Source: Hyphomicrobiales bacterium (GTDB taxonomy: Bacteria; Pseudomonadota; Alphaproteobacteria; Rhizobiales; Kaistiaceae). Taken from it: a DNA stretch of 10,342 bases. The notes beneath the pieces were generated by a model. That model had not been told where the DNA came from. It searched no databases and saw only the letters and a list, made by a program, of their open reading frames with translations. Both the position numbers and the translations under genes were made by a program. Shown piece after piece: positions 1 through 6,951 of this stretch. The stretch covers positions 1,963 to 12,304 of the forward strand of contig JAFKJZ010000460.1 in the NCBI GenBank assembly GCA_017305815.1, in the 5' to 3' direction. Every line of letters begins with the position of its first letter. Position 1 is the stretch's first letter.

Positions 1-40
1 CCTTGGTCGTCGTGGCCTTCACGGTCGTCATGTCGTTCAT
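1..40 (-). CDS. hyuB: Second copy of the hyuB start (N-terminal 13 codons, runs off left edge)
   Basis: An ATG at 40-38 on the minus strand opens a frame whose 13 visible codons encode MNDMTTVKATTTK, identical to the first 13 residues of the HyuB at 43-1086. It follows the stop of that upstream copy by two bases, the same TGATCATG spacing seen between hyuA and the first hyuB. The gene continues beyond the window, so its length cannot be seen. I infer that this is the full-length hyuB and that the copy at 43-1086 is the partial duplicate, because a tandem duplication of the hyuA tail plus the hyuB 5' part would leave exactly this order. If the repeat is an assembly error, this fragment is not a separate gene. 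Confidence 0.55.
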   Translation of the reverse strand, partial: MNDMTTVKATTTK

Positions 41-59
41 GATCAGCCCCGGATCTCGA
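1..59. repeat. Direct repeat, left copy (hyuA tail / hyuB start)
   Basis: Bases 1-59 are identical to 1047-1105 (offset 1046). The first difference is C at 60 versus T at 1106. Read on the minus strand, the repeat holds the last codons of hyuA (GAGATCCGGGGC plus stop), a two-base spacer and the first 13 codons of hyuB. The repeat reaches the window edge, so its true length is unknown. Its inner end shares the word at 50-59 (cggatctcga) with the 3' end of hyuA. That suggests the join was made at a short microhomology with hyuB-internal sequence. Confidence 0.95.
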
Positions 60-1086
60 CTTCCGAATAGTAGCCGAGCGCGCCGGGCGCCTCGACATGG
101 AAGATCGTGCCGGGCTTGGTCACCACCTTCAACGGCCGGAAGAAGCCGCCATTGCCGGGCGCGTCCGGGTCGGTGAACGCCTTGAAAGCGAGCTGGACGG
201 CGATCTCCGTGCCCTCGCGGCTCGAATTGGACGAGCCCTTCTGCTTCGGATTGTCGGTGAGATCGACGACGAACTCGTCGGCATTGATCGTCAGCGTGAC
301 GCGGTGGATAGCGCCGGTGTCCTGCTCTTCCTCGAAGGTGTAGGTCCCTTCGGGGATGTTGCGCAGCGCCGCGCGGGCCCGCCGCTCGCCGAGCTGCATG
401 TAGTCATCGACCGCCGCCTCGAAGGTGTCGGCGCCGTATTTCTCGACCAGTTCCAGCACGCGCCGCTCGCCGATCCGGAGACCGGCGATGCCGGCCCAGA
501 GGTCGCCGCGCAGATAGTCCGGCAAGCGCGTGTTGACGTAGAGGATGTCGAACACGGCCTTGTTCTCGCGGCCTTCCTCGAACAGCTTCACCGCGGGGAT
601 GCGGACGCCTTCCTGGAAGATCTCGGTCGCGTCGGTCGACATCGAGCCCGGCACGTTGCCGCCGACATCGTTCCAGTGGGCGATGTTGGAGACCCAGGCG
701 ATCAGGCGCCCCTCATGAAAGACGGGGGCCGCCAGCACCATGTCGTTCAGGTGGGTGACGCCGCCGAAATAGGGATCGTTCGAGGCGAACACGTCGCCCG
801 GCTTGATCTCGTCCAGCGAGTACTTCTTGAAGATGCCCTTGATCGCCTTGTCGAGCACGCCGATGAAGGCGGGAATGCCGGCGCCCGACGCCGCGATCTC
901 GCCATGGCGGTCGAGCACCGAGGTGGAGAGGTCGAGCACCTCGTAGATGATCGCGCTCATCGAGGTCTTCACCTGCGCGACGAACATCTCGTCGGCGATG
1001 GCCTCCAGCGCGCTCTGGATGATGTCGAAGGTGACGGGATCGAAGTCCTTGGTCGTCGTGGCCTTCACGGTCGTCATGTCGTTCAT
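43..1086 (-). CDS. hyuB: Hydantoinase B/oxoprolinase family protein (HyuB), C-terminally truncated copy
   Basis: HyuB-type subunit of an ATP-dependent cyclic amidase (N-methylhydantoinase, 5-oxoprolinase, caprolactamase and related carboxylases). It normally works with HyuA: HyuA phosphorylates the substrate amide and HyuB completes hydrolysis. Family landmarks are the N-terminal FDPVTFDII helix (residues 15-23), SNDPYFGGVTHLND (102-115), NIAHWNDVGG (134-143), and the KGSSNSSREGTEIAV region (283-297). Family members usually have about 510-600 residues; this one stops at 347, directly after YYSEVEIR, a point where normal HyuB proteins continue. The last codons (EIRG, stop) and the following bases are copied from the end of hyuA, so the C-terminal third or more is missing. 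The start lies two bases after the hyuA stop and is probably translationally coupled. Activity of this copy is doubtful. The substrate is unknown, and a carboxylase-type role in this family is an alternative. Confidence 0.85.
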   Translation of the reverse strand: MNDMTTVKATTTKDFDPVTFDIIQSALEAIADEMFVAQVKTSMSAIIYEVLDLSTSVLDRHGEIAASGAGIPAFIGVLDKAIKGIFKKYSLDEIKPGDVFASNDPYFGGVTHLNDMVLAAPVFHEGRLIAWVSNIAHWNDVGGNVPGSMSTDATEIFQEGVRIPAVKLFEEGRENKAVFDILYVNTRLPDYLRGDLWAGIAGLRIGERRVLELVEKYGADTFEAAVDDYMQLGERRARAALRNIPEGTYTFEEEQDTGAIHRVTLTINADEFVVDLTDNPKQKGSSNSSREGTEIAVQLAFKAFTDPDAPGNGGFFRPLKVVTKPGTIFHVEAPGALGYYSEVEIRG

Positions 1087-1105
1087 GATCAGCCCCGGAT
1101 CTCGA
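1047..1105. repeat. Direct repeat, right copy (genuine hyuA-hyuB junction)
   Basis: This is the partner of the repeat at 1-59. Here the sequence is in its expected setting: it joins a full-length hyuA to the start of hyuB, so this copy looks ancestral. The distance between copies, 1046 bp, would be the length of one duplicated unit. Confidence 0.95.
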
Positions 1106-3158
1106 TGTGGGTGTTGCCGAAGGTGTCGATCTCGACGCGGTTGCCGGGATGGACGACGATGGTGGTGCCGGGATCCTCGATGATCGCCGGGCCGTTGAAG
1201 CGCATGCCGGGCTCGAACTTCGTGGCGTCGTAGATCGTCGCCTCGTGCACGCCTTCGGTGGCGTAGTCGACCATGCGGCGGCCCTTGACGGCGTCCTCCA
1301 GCTTGGCGCCGGTGACCGGCATCGGCACCAGCTCGAGCTTGCCGACCTCGCTCGCCGCGATCAGGTGCAGGCCGATGATCTCGACCTCCGCCTGCAGGCG
1401 ATAGGTGTATTCGCGCTCATAGACCTCGTGGAACGACGTCACCATCGCCTGGATCTCGGCCGGGCCGATGCGGCCGGCCTCGATCGGCACCTCGACGGCG
1501 AATTCCTGGTTCTGGTAGCGGCAGCGCACCTGCGGCCGCATGGTGATCTTCTCGCTCGCGACGCCCTCGCGGGCGAACTCTTCACGGGCGAGGTCCATCA
1601 TGCCGGCGAGCAGGTCGTCGAGGCCGGCATGGTCGGTGGCGTCGAGCAGGCGGGTGACGAAATAGTCGCGCCGCAGGTCCGACATCATCATGCCCCAGGC
1701 CGAGAAGACCGGTGCGCCGCGCGGCACCACCACCTTCTTGACGCCGAGCTCCTGGCCGAGCGCCACGCCGTGCATCGGGCCGCCGCCGCCGAACACCACC
1801 AGGGTGAAGTCGCGCGGGTCATAGCCGCGATTGACCGAGACCAGCTTGAGCGCGTTCACCATGTTCGAATTGGCGATGCGGACGATGCCGCGCGCCACGT
1901 CGACCGGCGCCGTGCCGAGCTTGTCGGCGAGCTCCGCCAGCGCGCCGTTCAGCGCGCCGATATCGGCCTTGACCGTGCCGCCGCAGAAATAGTCCGGATT
2001 GATGCGGCCGAGCGCCAGGTTGGCGTCGGTCGTCGTCGCCCTGGTGCCGCCGCGGCCATAGGCGGCCGGTCCGGGGGTGGAGCCGGCCGCTTGCGGGACG
2101 ACATGCAGCTTGTCGAAATCGTCGACCCAGGCGATCGAACCGCCGCCATTGCCGATCTCGACGAGATCGACCACCGGCACCATGATCGGATAGCCGGCCG
2201 AGCGGCGGTTGCGCTCGATCCAGTAGTCCGTCTTGATCGTCACCTGGCCGCCTTCGATCAGCGAGCACTTCGCCGTCGTGCCGCCGATGTCGAGCGCCAG
2301 CACGTTGGGCTCGCCGATGATGCGGCCGAGTTCCGCCGCGCCCCAGAAGCCCGAGGCCGGGCCGCTCTCGACCATGGTGATCGGCACGGCCTTGACCGCC
2401 TCGACGGAGTCGACGCCGCAGTTCGACTGCATGATGAAGAGATTGCCGCGATAGCCCCTGCCCTTCAGGCCGCTCTCGAGCTTCTCCAGATAGCGCTCCG
2501 CCTTCGGCTGCACATAGGCCGAGAACACCGTGGTGTTGGTGCGCTCATATTCGCGCCATTCGCGGGTTATCTGGTGCGAGGCGACGGCGGTGACGCCCGG
2601 CCACCGGGCGCGCACGCCGTCGAGGATCGCCTTCTCATGCGCCGGGTTGGCGTAGGAGTGCAGCAGGCAGATCGCCACCGCCTCGACGCCATCGGCGCGG
2701 AAATCGGCGACGATCGAGTCGAGTTCCGAGAGATCGAGCGCCGTCACCTCGGTGCCGCGATAGTCCATGCGGCCCGTCACCTCGCGGCGCAGGTAGCGCT
2801 CGACGAAGGGTTCCGGCTTCACATATTTCAGATTGAAGAAATCGGGGCGGTTGCCGCGGCCGATCTCGATCGCGTCGCGAAAGCCCCGGGTGACGATCAG
2901 GCCAACCTTGGCGCCCTTGCGCTCGGTCAGCGCGTTGATCACCACGGTGGTGCCGTGGGCGAAGAAGTCGACCGCCTCGACGTCGACGCCGGCCTTGTCG
3001 AAGACGTTCAGGACGCCCTTCTCGAAATCCGGCGGCGTGGTGTCGGACTTTTCCGTCCGCACGGTCTGCACGCCGGTGGCCATGTCCATCTCGAAATAGA
3101 CGAGATCGGTGAAGGTGCCGCCAACGTCGGTGGAGACACGCGTAATCTTCTCAGTCAT
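1089..3158 (-). CDS. hyuA: Hydantoinase A/oxoprolinase family protein (HyuA), ATP-dependent
   Basis: ATP-binding subunit of the HyuAB/oxoprolinase family, about 689 residues, a normal length. It has the ASKHA-like (hsp70/actin fold) nucleotide site. The first phosphate motif is STDVGGTFTDLV (residues 9-20) and the second is LALDIGGTTAKCSL (287-300). Other family blocks are HGTTVVINALTERKGAKVG (68-86), MVESGPASGF (262-271), EIGNGGGS (334-341), GSTPGPAAYGRGG (359-371), FGGGGPMHG (456-464) and GPAIIEDPGTTIVVHPG (656-672). I chose the ATG at 3158 because GAGAGG lies at 3165-3170 with a 6-nt spacer; a TTG 18 bases upstream is less likely and would overlap that site. The gene is followed after two bases by hyuB, as is usual for this pair. 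The substrate cannot be read from sequence; candidates are a hydantoin, 5-oxoproline, a lactam or a related cyclic amide. Some family members are carboxylases. Confidence 0.93.
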   Translation of the reverse strand: MTEKITRVSTDVGGTFTDLVYFEMDMATGVQTVRTEKSDTTPPDFEKGVLNVFDKAGVDVEAVDFFAHGTTVVINALTERKGAKVGLIVTRGFRDAIEIGRGNRPDFFNLKYVKPEPFVERYLRREVTGRMDYRGTEVTALDLSELDSIVADFRADGVEAVAICLLHSYANPAHEKAILDGVRARWPGVTAVASHQITREWREYERTNTTVFSAYVQPKAERYLEKLESGLKGRGYRGNLFIMQSNCGVDSVEAVKAVPITMVESGPASGFWGAAELGRIIGEPNVLALDIGGTTAKCSLIEGGQVTIKTDYWIERNRRSAGYPIMVPVVDLVEIGNGGGSIAWVDDFDKLHVVPQAAGSTPGPAAYGRGGTRATTTDANLALGRINPDYFCGGTVKADIGALNGALAELADKLGTAPVDVARGIVRIANSNMVNALKLVSVNRGYDPRDFTLVVFGGGGPMHGVALGQELGVKKVVVPRGAPVFSAWGMMMSDLRRDYFVTRLLDATDHAGLDDLLAGMMDLAREEFAREGVASEKITMRPQVRCRYQNQEFAVEVPIEAGRIGPAEIQAMVTSFHEVYEREYTYRLQAEVEIIGLHLIAASEVGKLELVPMPVTGAKLEDAVKGRRMVDYATEGVHEATIYDATKFEPGMRFNGPAIIEDPGTTIVVHPGNRVEIDTFGNTHIEIRG

Positions 3159-3164
3159 GAACGA

Positions 3165-3170
3165 CCTCTC
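3165..3170 (-). promoter_or_regulatory. Ribosome binding site deciding the hyuA start
   Basis: The minus strand reads GAGAGG, then TCGTTC, then ATG at 3158. The strong Shine-Dalgarno match at 6-nt spacing supports the start at 3158 over an upstream in-frame TTG at 3176. Confidence 0.7.
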
Positions 3171-3192
3171 GGGCAAATGAGTGCCGATGCCT

Positions 3193-3214
3193 GCGACGAC
3201 CGTCGGGCCGTCGC
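3193..3214. other. Intergenic hairpin between permease gene and hyuA
   Basis: GCGACG at 3193-3198 pairs with CGTCGC at 3209-3214 across a 10-nt loop. It lies in the roughly 100-bp gap between the permease stop and the hyuA start, the longest gene-free stretch in the window. No T-run follows on the minus strand, so it is not a convincing intrinsic terminator. No promoter boxes are evident in the gap. Confidence 0.4.
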
Positions 3215-3233
3215 GGGAGCCGGAAGCGAATGG

Positions 3234-3252
3234 GGGCGCGCCGGGCGCGCCC
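3234..3252. other. GC-rich hairpin just after the permease stop
   Basis: GGGCGCG at 3234-3240 pairs with CGCGCCC at 3246-3252 around a 5-nt loop. It begins 9 bases beyond the permease stop codon on the minus strand. It could protect the 3' end of the transporter message or attenuate read-through into hyuA. There is no T-tract after it, so termination is not claimed. Confidence 0.45.
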
Positions 3253-3261
3253 GCTAAAGGA

Positions 3262-4236
3262 TCAGCGGCGCGGTTTCGACGCCGCGAGCGCCACCGCGAC
3301 GACGATGATCACGCCGGTGGTCAGATCCTTGAAGAACGGGTTCACGTTCAGGATGTTGAAACCGTTGCCGATCAGCGCCATCAGCAGCACGCCGGAGACG
3401 GAACGCCAGATCGCGCCGGCGCCGCCCATGATCGAGGTGCCGCCGAGGATGACCGCCGCGATCGCCTCGAGCTCCATGCCGGCGCCCGCCTGGGGCGAGG
3501 CCATGGAGAGGCGCGACACGGTGATGACGCCGGCAAGGCCCGCCGCGCCGCCAGAGATGGCGAAGGTGGCGATCTTGATCAGCTTGGTGCGGATGCCGGA
3601 GAGGATCGCCGCTTCCTCGTTGCCGCCGACCGCGAACACGCGCCGGCCGAAGGTGGTGCGGTTCAGCAGCAGCATCATGACCAGCATGAAGACGACGAAG
3701 ACGATCACGGCGATGTTGACCATGCCGACCTTCTCGCGGCCGAGCCAGGCGAACTCCGGAATGCGCACGGGGATCAGCGCACCGCCGGTGATCAGGATGG
3801 CGATGCCGCGATAGACGAGGCTGGTGGCGAGCGTCACCAGGAAGGAATGCACGTTGAAGGCGGTGATGATCACGCCGTTGACGAGACCCAGCGCCACGCC
3901 GATCAGCGGTCCGGCGATCATTGCCGTCACCGGATCGACATTGACGGCGATCCAGCCGGCCGAGACCGAGGCGACGCCGAAGATGGCGCCGGTCGAAAGG
4001 TCGAAGCCGCCGGCGATGATCACTAGGGTCAGCGCGCAGGCGATGATCGCGAGCGGAGCGCTCTGGTTGACGATGTTGAGCAGGTTGCGGGGCGTCAGGA
4101 AGCTGTCGGAGGCAAAGGTCAGGCCGATCAGAAGCGCGGCGATGATGACGAGAACGCCATATTCGCGCGCGAAGGACGCGACCGAGAACCGGGGGGCCTG
4201 CCGTCCGCCTGCCAGGATTGCACGCGTATCGGTCAT
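3262..4236 (-). CDS. CUT2-family (ribose-type) ABC transporter permease
   Basis: Inner-membrane permease of an ABC importer, 324 residues, of the BPD_transp_2/RbsC type. It is strongly hydrophobic, with membrane segments at roughly 27-41, 52-76, 104-126, 131-150, 173-191, 222-241, 257-270, 280-297 and 305-319. Family landmarks are LVIIAGGFDLSTGAI (71-85; the usual form is GGIDLSVG), the cytoplasmic AVGGNEEAAILSGI coupling loop (202-215), GGTSIMGGAGAI (265-276) and NGFNILNVNPFFKDLTTG (291-308). Its ATG overlaps the stop of the ATPase gene in an ATGA at 4233-4236, so translation is coupled. An AGGAG lies about 11 bases upstream. A single permease gene probably forms a homodimer. The substrate is inferred from context to be the compound degraded by the neighbouring enzymes and need not be a sugar. 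Confidence 0.94.
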   Translation of the reverse strand: MTDTRAILAGGRQAPRFSVASFAREYGVLVIIAALLIGLTFASDSFLTPRNLLNIVNQSAPLAIIACALTLVIIAGGFDLSTGAIFGVASVSAGWIAVNVDPVTAMIAGPLIGVALGLVNGVIITAFNVHSFLVTLATSLVYRGIAILITGGALIPVRIPEFAWLGREKVGMVNIAVIVFVVFMLVMMLLLNRTTFGRRVFAVGGNEEAAILSGIRTKLIKIATFAISGGAAGLAGVITVSRLSMASPQAGAGMELEAIAAVILGGTSIMGGAGAIWRSVSGVLLMALIGNGFNILNVNPFFKDLTTGVIIVVAVALAASKPRR

Positions 4237-5768
4237 TGCAGGGTTGTCTCCTGGATGTCGTGGTTGCGGCTCTGCTCCCGGAAGATGCGGTTGAGCGCGG
4301 CGTCCACGGTGAGATCGCGGCAGGACACCTCGTCGAAGATCCGGCCTTCGCTCATGAAGTAGCCGCGGTGGGAGAGGTTGATGACCTCTTCCAGCTCGGA
4401 GGAAATGAGCAGGACGCCAGTTCCGGCGGCGGCCATCTCGACGATGAATTCATGGATGCGCTGGCGGGCGCCGATGTCGACGCCGCGGCTCGGCTCGTCA
4501 AGGATGAGCAGACGCGGCTTGGCGACGGCCCATTTCGACAGCAGCACCTTCTGCTGGTTGCCGCCCGAATAGAACGCGACCTCGCCATCGACCTTGCCCG
4601 GCACGATGCCGAAATGCTTGATCATCGCGCGGACACGGTCCATCTCCTCGTTGCGATTGAGGAGGCCGAAGCGGCTGAGGCCGCCCAGCGTCGCGAGGCT
4701 GATGTTCGGCCGCGTCGTCTGCGTCAGCACGAGGCCCTGCTTGCGCCGGTCCTCTGGAACGAGCGCGACGCCCTGGGCGACGGCGCGGGTGACGTCGAGC
4801 CGGCGCTGCTCGATGCCGTCGATCGCGTAGCTGCCCGCCTCGATCGGATCGGCGCCGAACATGGCACGGCCGATTTCGGTGCGGCCGGAGCCGACCAGCC
4901 CGATCAGGCCGACAATCTCGCCCGGCCGGACGAGCAGCGAAACGTCGCGCAGGCCCGTATCGGTCGAGACATTGCGCATCTCGGCGATCGGCTTCACCGT
5001 CTCCGCCGGCGCCGGGGGAAGGCTCGGCCAGATGATGTTCGAGGCCTGGCCCAGCATGCTGTCGACGAGGCTCTGCTTGGTCTCTCCCTCGACCGAGGCG
5101 GTGCGCACCACGCGGCCGTCGCGCATGACGGTGATGCGGTCGCAGTTCGCCAGGATGTGATCGAGGAAATGGCTGACATAGATGACGGTGACGCCGTTCG
5201 ACTTCAGCCGCCGGATCAGCTGGTGCAGCCGCTCCGCCTCGTCCTCGGTCAGCGACGAGGTCGGCTCGTCCATGATGATGACGCGGGCGTTGCGGGCAAT
5301 CGCCCGCATGATCTCGACCTTCTGCCGCTCGGCGATGCGAAGGTTCGCCACCTTGGCCCTGGGATCGAGGCCGAAGTCGCAGGTCGCCTCGATCACGGCG
5401 AAGCGTTCGAGATCGCCGCCGACCAGCAGGCCGGCGCGGTGGCTTTCGAGGCCCAGGAAGACGTTCTGGGCCACGGTGAGCTCGGGTACGAGCTGCAGCT
5501 CCTGGTGGATCATCGCGATGCCGCGCAAAAGCGCCTCGCGCGGGGAGAAACGGCCGATCTTCTCGCCGAAGACCGTGATCTCGCCGCCATCGGCGGAATA
5601 GTAGCCACCGACGATCTTGCCGACGCTGGACTTGCCGGCGCCATTCTCGCCGACGAGGGCATGGACCTCGCCGGCCTTGAAATCGATGTTGATGTCGTCG
5701 AGGACCCGTGTCCCTCCGAAGCTCTTGACGACACCACGAATGCTGACGGCATGGCCTTCCGCAGTCAT
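4233..5768 (-). CDS. CUT2-family ABC transporter ATP-binding protein (RbsA-type, two ABC domains)
   Basis: Energises the importer. It has 511 residues from the chosen start, close to the usual 495-515 for RbsA-like proteins. Domain 1: Walker A GENGAGKSS (40-48), Q-loop glutamine at 89, signature LRIAERQKVEI (143-153), Walker B VIIMDEPTSSL (163-173) and switch histidine H200. Domain 2: degenerate Walker A GLVGSGRTE (290-298), signature YSGGNQQKV (400-408) and Walker B LLILDEPSRGVD (420-431). In place of the switch histidine it has LISSELEE, as is typical for the second half of this family. The frame is open upstream to 5885, but that part is low-complexity and would overlap the binding-protein gene. 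The ATG at 5768 has AAAGGA at 5774-5779. The stop overlaps the permease start. Confidence 0.95.
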   Translation of the reverse strand: MTAEGHAVSIRGVVKSFGGTRVLDDINIDFKAGEVHALVGENGAGKSSVGKIVGGYYSADGGEITVFGEKIGRFSPREALLRGIAMIHQELQLVPELTVAQNVFLGLESHRAGLLVGGDLERFAVIEATCDFGLDPRAKVANLRIAERQKVEIMRAIARNARVIIMDEPTSSLTEDEAERLHQLIRRLKSNGVTVIYVSHFLDHILANCDRITVMRDGRVVRTASVEGETKQSLVDSMLGQASNIIWPSLPPAPAETVKPIAEMRNVSTDTGLRDVSLLVRPGEIVGLIGLVGSGRTEIGRAMFGADPIEAGSYAIDGIEQRRLDVTRAVAQGVALVPEDRRKQGLVLTQTTRPNISLATLGGLSRFGLLNRNEEMDRVRAMIKHFGIVPGKVDGEVAFYSGGNQQKVLLSKWAVAKPRLLILDEPSRGVDIGARQRIHEFIVEMAAAGTGVLLISSELEEVINLSHRGYFMSEGRIFDEVSCRDLTVDAALNRIFREQSRNHDIQETTLQ

Positions 5769-5773
5769 GGCTT

Positions 5774-5779
5774 TCCTTT
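5774..5779 (-). promoter_or_regulatory. Ribosome binding site of the ATPase gene
   Basis: AAAGGA on the minus strand, five bases before the ATG at 5768. It fixes the start and rejects a 39-residue upstream extension that would run into the binding-protein gene. Confidence 0.65.
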
Positions 5780-5802
5780 CTTCGTATCGTCCGGGCAGAG
5801 GA

Positions 5803-5828
5803 GGCGGCGCGGCCGAAGCGGCGCCGCC
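5803..5828. other. Strong intergenic hairpin between binding-protein and ATPase genes
   Basis: GGCGGCGC at 5803-5810 pairs perfectly with GCGCCGCC at 5821-5828 around a 10-nt loop that can itself pair partly. It sits in the 79-bp gap after the binding-protein stop. Hairpins at this place are well known in binding-protein-dependent operons: they shield the upstream message from 3' exonucleases, so the binding protein is made in excess over the membrane parts. No T-run follows on the minus strand, so full termination is unlikely. Confidence 0.55.
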
Positions 5829-5834
5829 GAAACG

Positions 5835-5850
5835 TGACGCCGAGGCGTCA
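5835..5850. other. Small hairpin overlapping the binding-protein stop codon
   Basis: TGACGCC at 5835-5841 pairs with GGCGTCA at 5844-5850 (6-7 bp stem, very short loop). The right arm on the plus strand contains the stop codon of the binding-protein gene (5850-5848 on the minus strand). With the larger stem-loop at 5803-5828 it forms a tandem hairpin cluster. Confidence 0.4.
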
Positions 5851-6852
5851 GCCCTGCCACTCGGCAACGAAGTCCGGATTCGCATCCAGCCACTTCTTGT
5901 CGACGATCTGCGGGATCTCGCGCAGCTTCGACTCGTCGATCCAGGTCGGGACTTCTTCGCCGCGCTTGGCCTTGACGATGGCGGTCAGCGCCGCGGCGCC
6001 CATCGACGCCGGCACCTGCATCAGCGTGGCGTTCCACTTGCCGGCGCGGATCGCGTCGACCGCGATCTGGTTCAGGCCGCCGCCGATCGTGTAGACCTTC
6101 GAAAGGTCGATGCCGGCATCGGTCAGGGCGATCTCGGCGCCCATCAGGTGCTGGTCGGCGCTGCCGAGGACGGCGTTGACGTCGGGATGCGCCTGCAGGA
6201 TGTCCTGCATCGACTTCATTGCGGTGTTCGGGTCGTAGTTGCCCTCGCCCGTCGCGACGATCTGGATGTTGCTGTGCTCGCCGAGCACCTTCTTGTAGGT
6301 CTCGTTGCGCAGGTTATCGAACGGATAGATCAGCTGGCCGATGATGACGGCCACCTTGCACGGGTTCTTGTCGGCGCAGTACTCGACGATCTTCTCGGCC
6401 TGGGCGCGCGCGCCGATCGACGGATCGGTGGCGACGGTCGTGGTCAGGCCCTTCACCTGCGGCTGCATGTTGCTGAGTTCCGGGCCGACCGGGAACAGCG
6501 TGGTCGCGACCTTGAGGCCGGCGCCGGTGGCGTCCTCGAGCGCGGTGGCGATGCCGACCGTGTCGTTCGGGGCGATGATGATCGCGTCGAAGCGGCCGCC
6601 TGCGACCAGATCCTCGACCTGGCTGAACTGCTTGGTTGCCGAGAATTCGCCGTCGAAGATCTCGGTGGTCACGCTGCCGCCGAAGTCCTTGGCCGCCTTC
6701 TGGATGCCGGCATAGATCGCCTGGTTGAAGCCGTTCTGGCTCGAAGCCGCGAGGAAGGCGACGCGAACCGGGGCATCTTCCGCATTGGCCGCCAGCGGCG
6801 ACATCAGCGTCAGGGCCGACAGGGCGGCGGCGGTCATGAGGGTCTTCTTCAT
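5848..6852 (-). CDS. CUT2-type periplasmic substrate-binding protein (Peripla_BP_4, RbsB-like)
   Basis: Secreted solute receptor of the importer, about 334 residues. MKKTLMTAAALSAL... with a cleavage site after AANA (residue 24) is a clear Sec signal peptide. The mature protein begins EDAPVRVAFLAASSQNGF, the typical first strand of the fold. A Cys pair at 159 and 165 (CADKNPC) may form a disulfide. By-eye comparison with ribose-binding protein suggests that several sugar contacts are replaced: the Asp-Arg pair by Leu119-Phe120, the Asn of the AQND motif by Ala232, and the GFDG Asp region by GGGL (257-260). The Gln of ATLMQVP (279) is kept. I infer a non-ribose and perhaps non-sugar ligand. 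The ATG at 6852 is preferred over the one at 6858 because GGAG at 6861-6864 is 8 nt from the former and only 2 nt from the latter. Confidence 0.93.
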   Translation of the reverse strand: MKKTLMTAAALSALTLMSPLAANAEDAPVRVAFLAASSQNGFNQAIYAGIQKAAKDFGGSVTTEIFDGEFSATKQFSQVEDLVAGGRFDAIIIAPNDTVGIATALEDATGAGLKVATTLFPVGPELSNMQPQVKGLTTTVATDPSIGARAQAEKIVEYCADKNPCKVAVIIGQLIYPFDNLRNETYKKVLGEHSNIQIVATGEGNYDPNTAMKSMQDILQAHPDVNAVLGSADQHLMGAEIALTDAGIDLSKVYTIGGGLNQIAVDAIRAGKWNATLMQVPASMGAAALTAIVKAKRGEEVPTWIDESKLREIPQIVDKKWLDANPDFVAEWQG

Positions 6853-6860
6853 TTCCATGT

Positions 6861-6864
6861 CTCC
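6861..6864 (-). promoter_or_regulatory. Ribosome binding site deciding the binding-protein start
   Basis: GGAG on the minus strand. Two in-frame ATGs follow; the spacing is 2 nt to the first (6858) and 8 nt to the second (6852). The second fits and gives a signal peptide starting MKK. The rest of the 93-bp gap at 6859-6951 shows no clear promoter, hairpin or other element. Confidence 0.6.
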
Positions 6865-6951
6865 GTCAGGTGTTTGTCATTGGCAGGGGTCGTTTTCGAT
6901 CCGCCGCCCAGGCCTTTTCGGCTCGTTCTTGTTGTGGTGGCAGGCGACGGC

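Noticed and set aside
3193..3252. Intrinsic terminator between the permease gene and hyuA
   Set aside because: Two stems are present but no run of T follows on the minus strand, and hyuA continues in the same direction with its own ribosome binding site but no visible promoter.
1107..3257. Very long open frame on the plus strand opposite hyuA
   Set aside because: Its product is rich in Arg, Asp, Ala and His with no recognisable domain, and it lies exactly antisense to a clear HyuA. Such frames are common opposite genes in high-GC DNA. The long plus-strand frames opposite the ATPase, binding protein, amidohydrolase and epimerase are dismissed for the same reason.
5769..5885. N-terminal extension of the ATPase up to an upstream ATG
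   Set aside because: The extra 39 residues are low-complexity, overlap the end of the binding-protein gene and are unlike the RbsA N-terminus. A ribosome binding site sits before the internal ATG at 5768.
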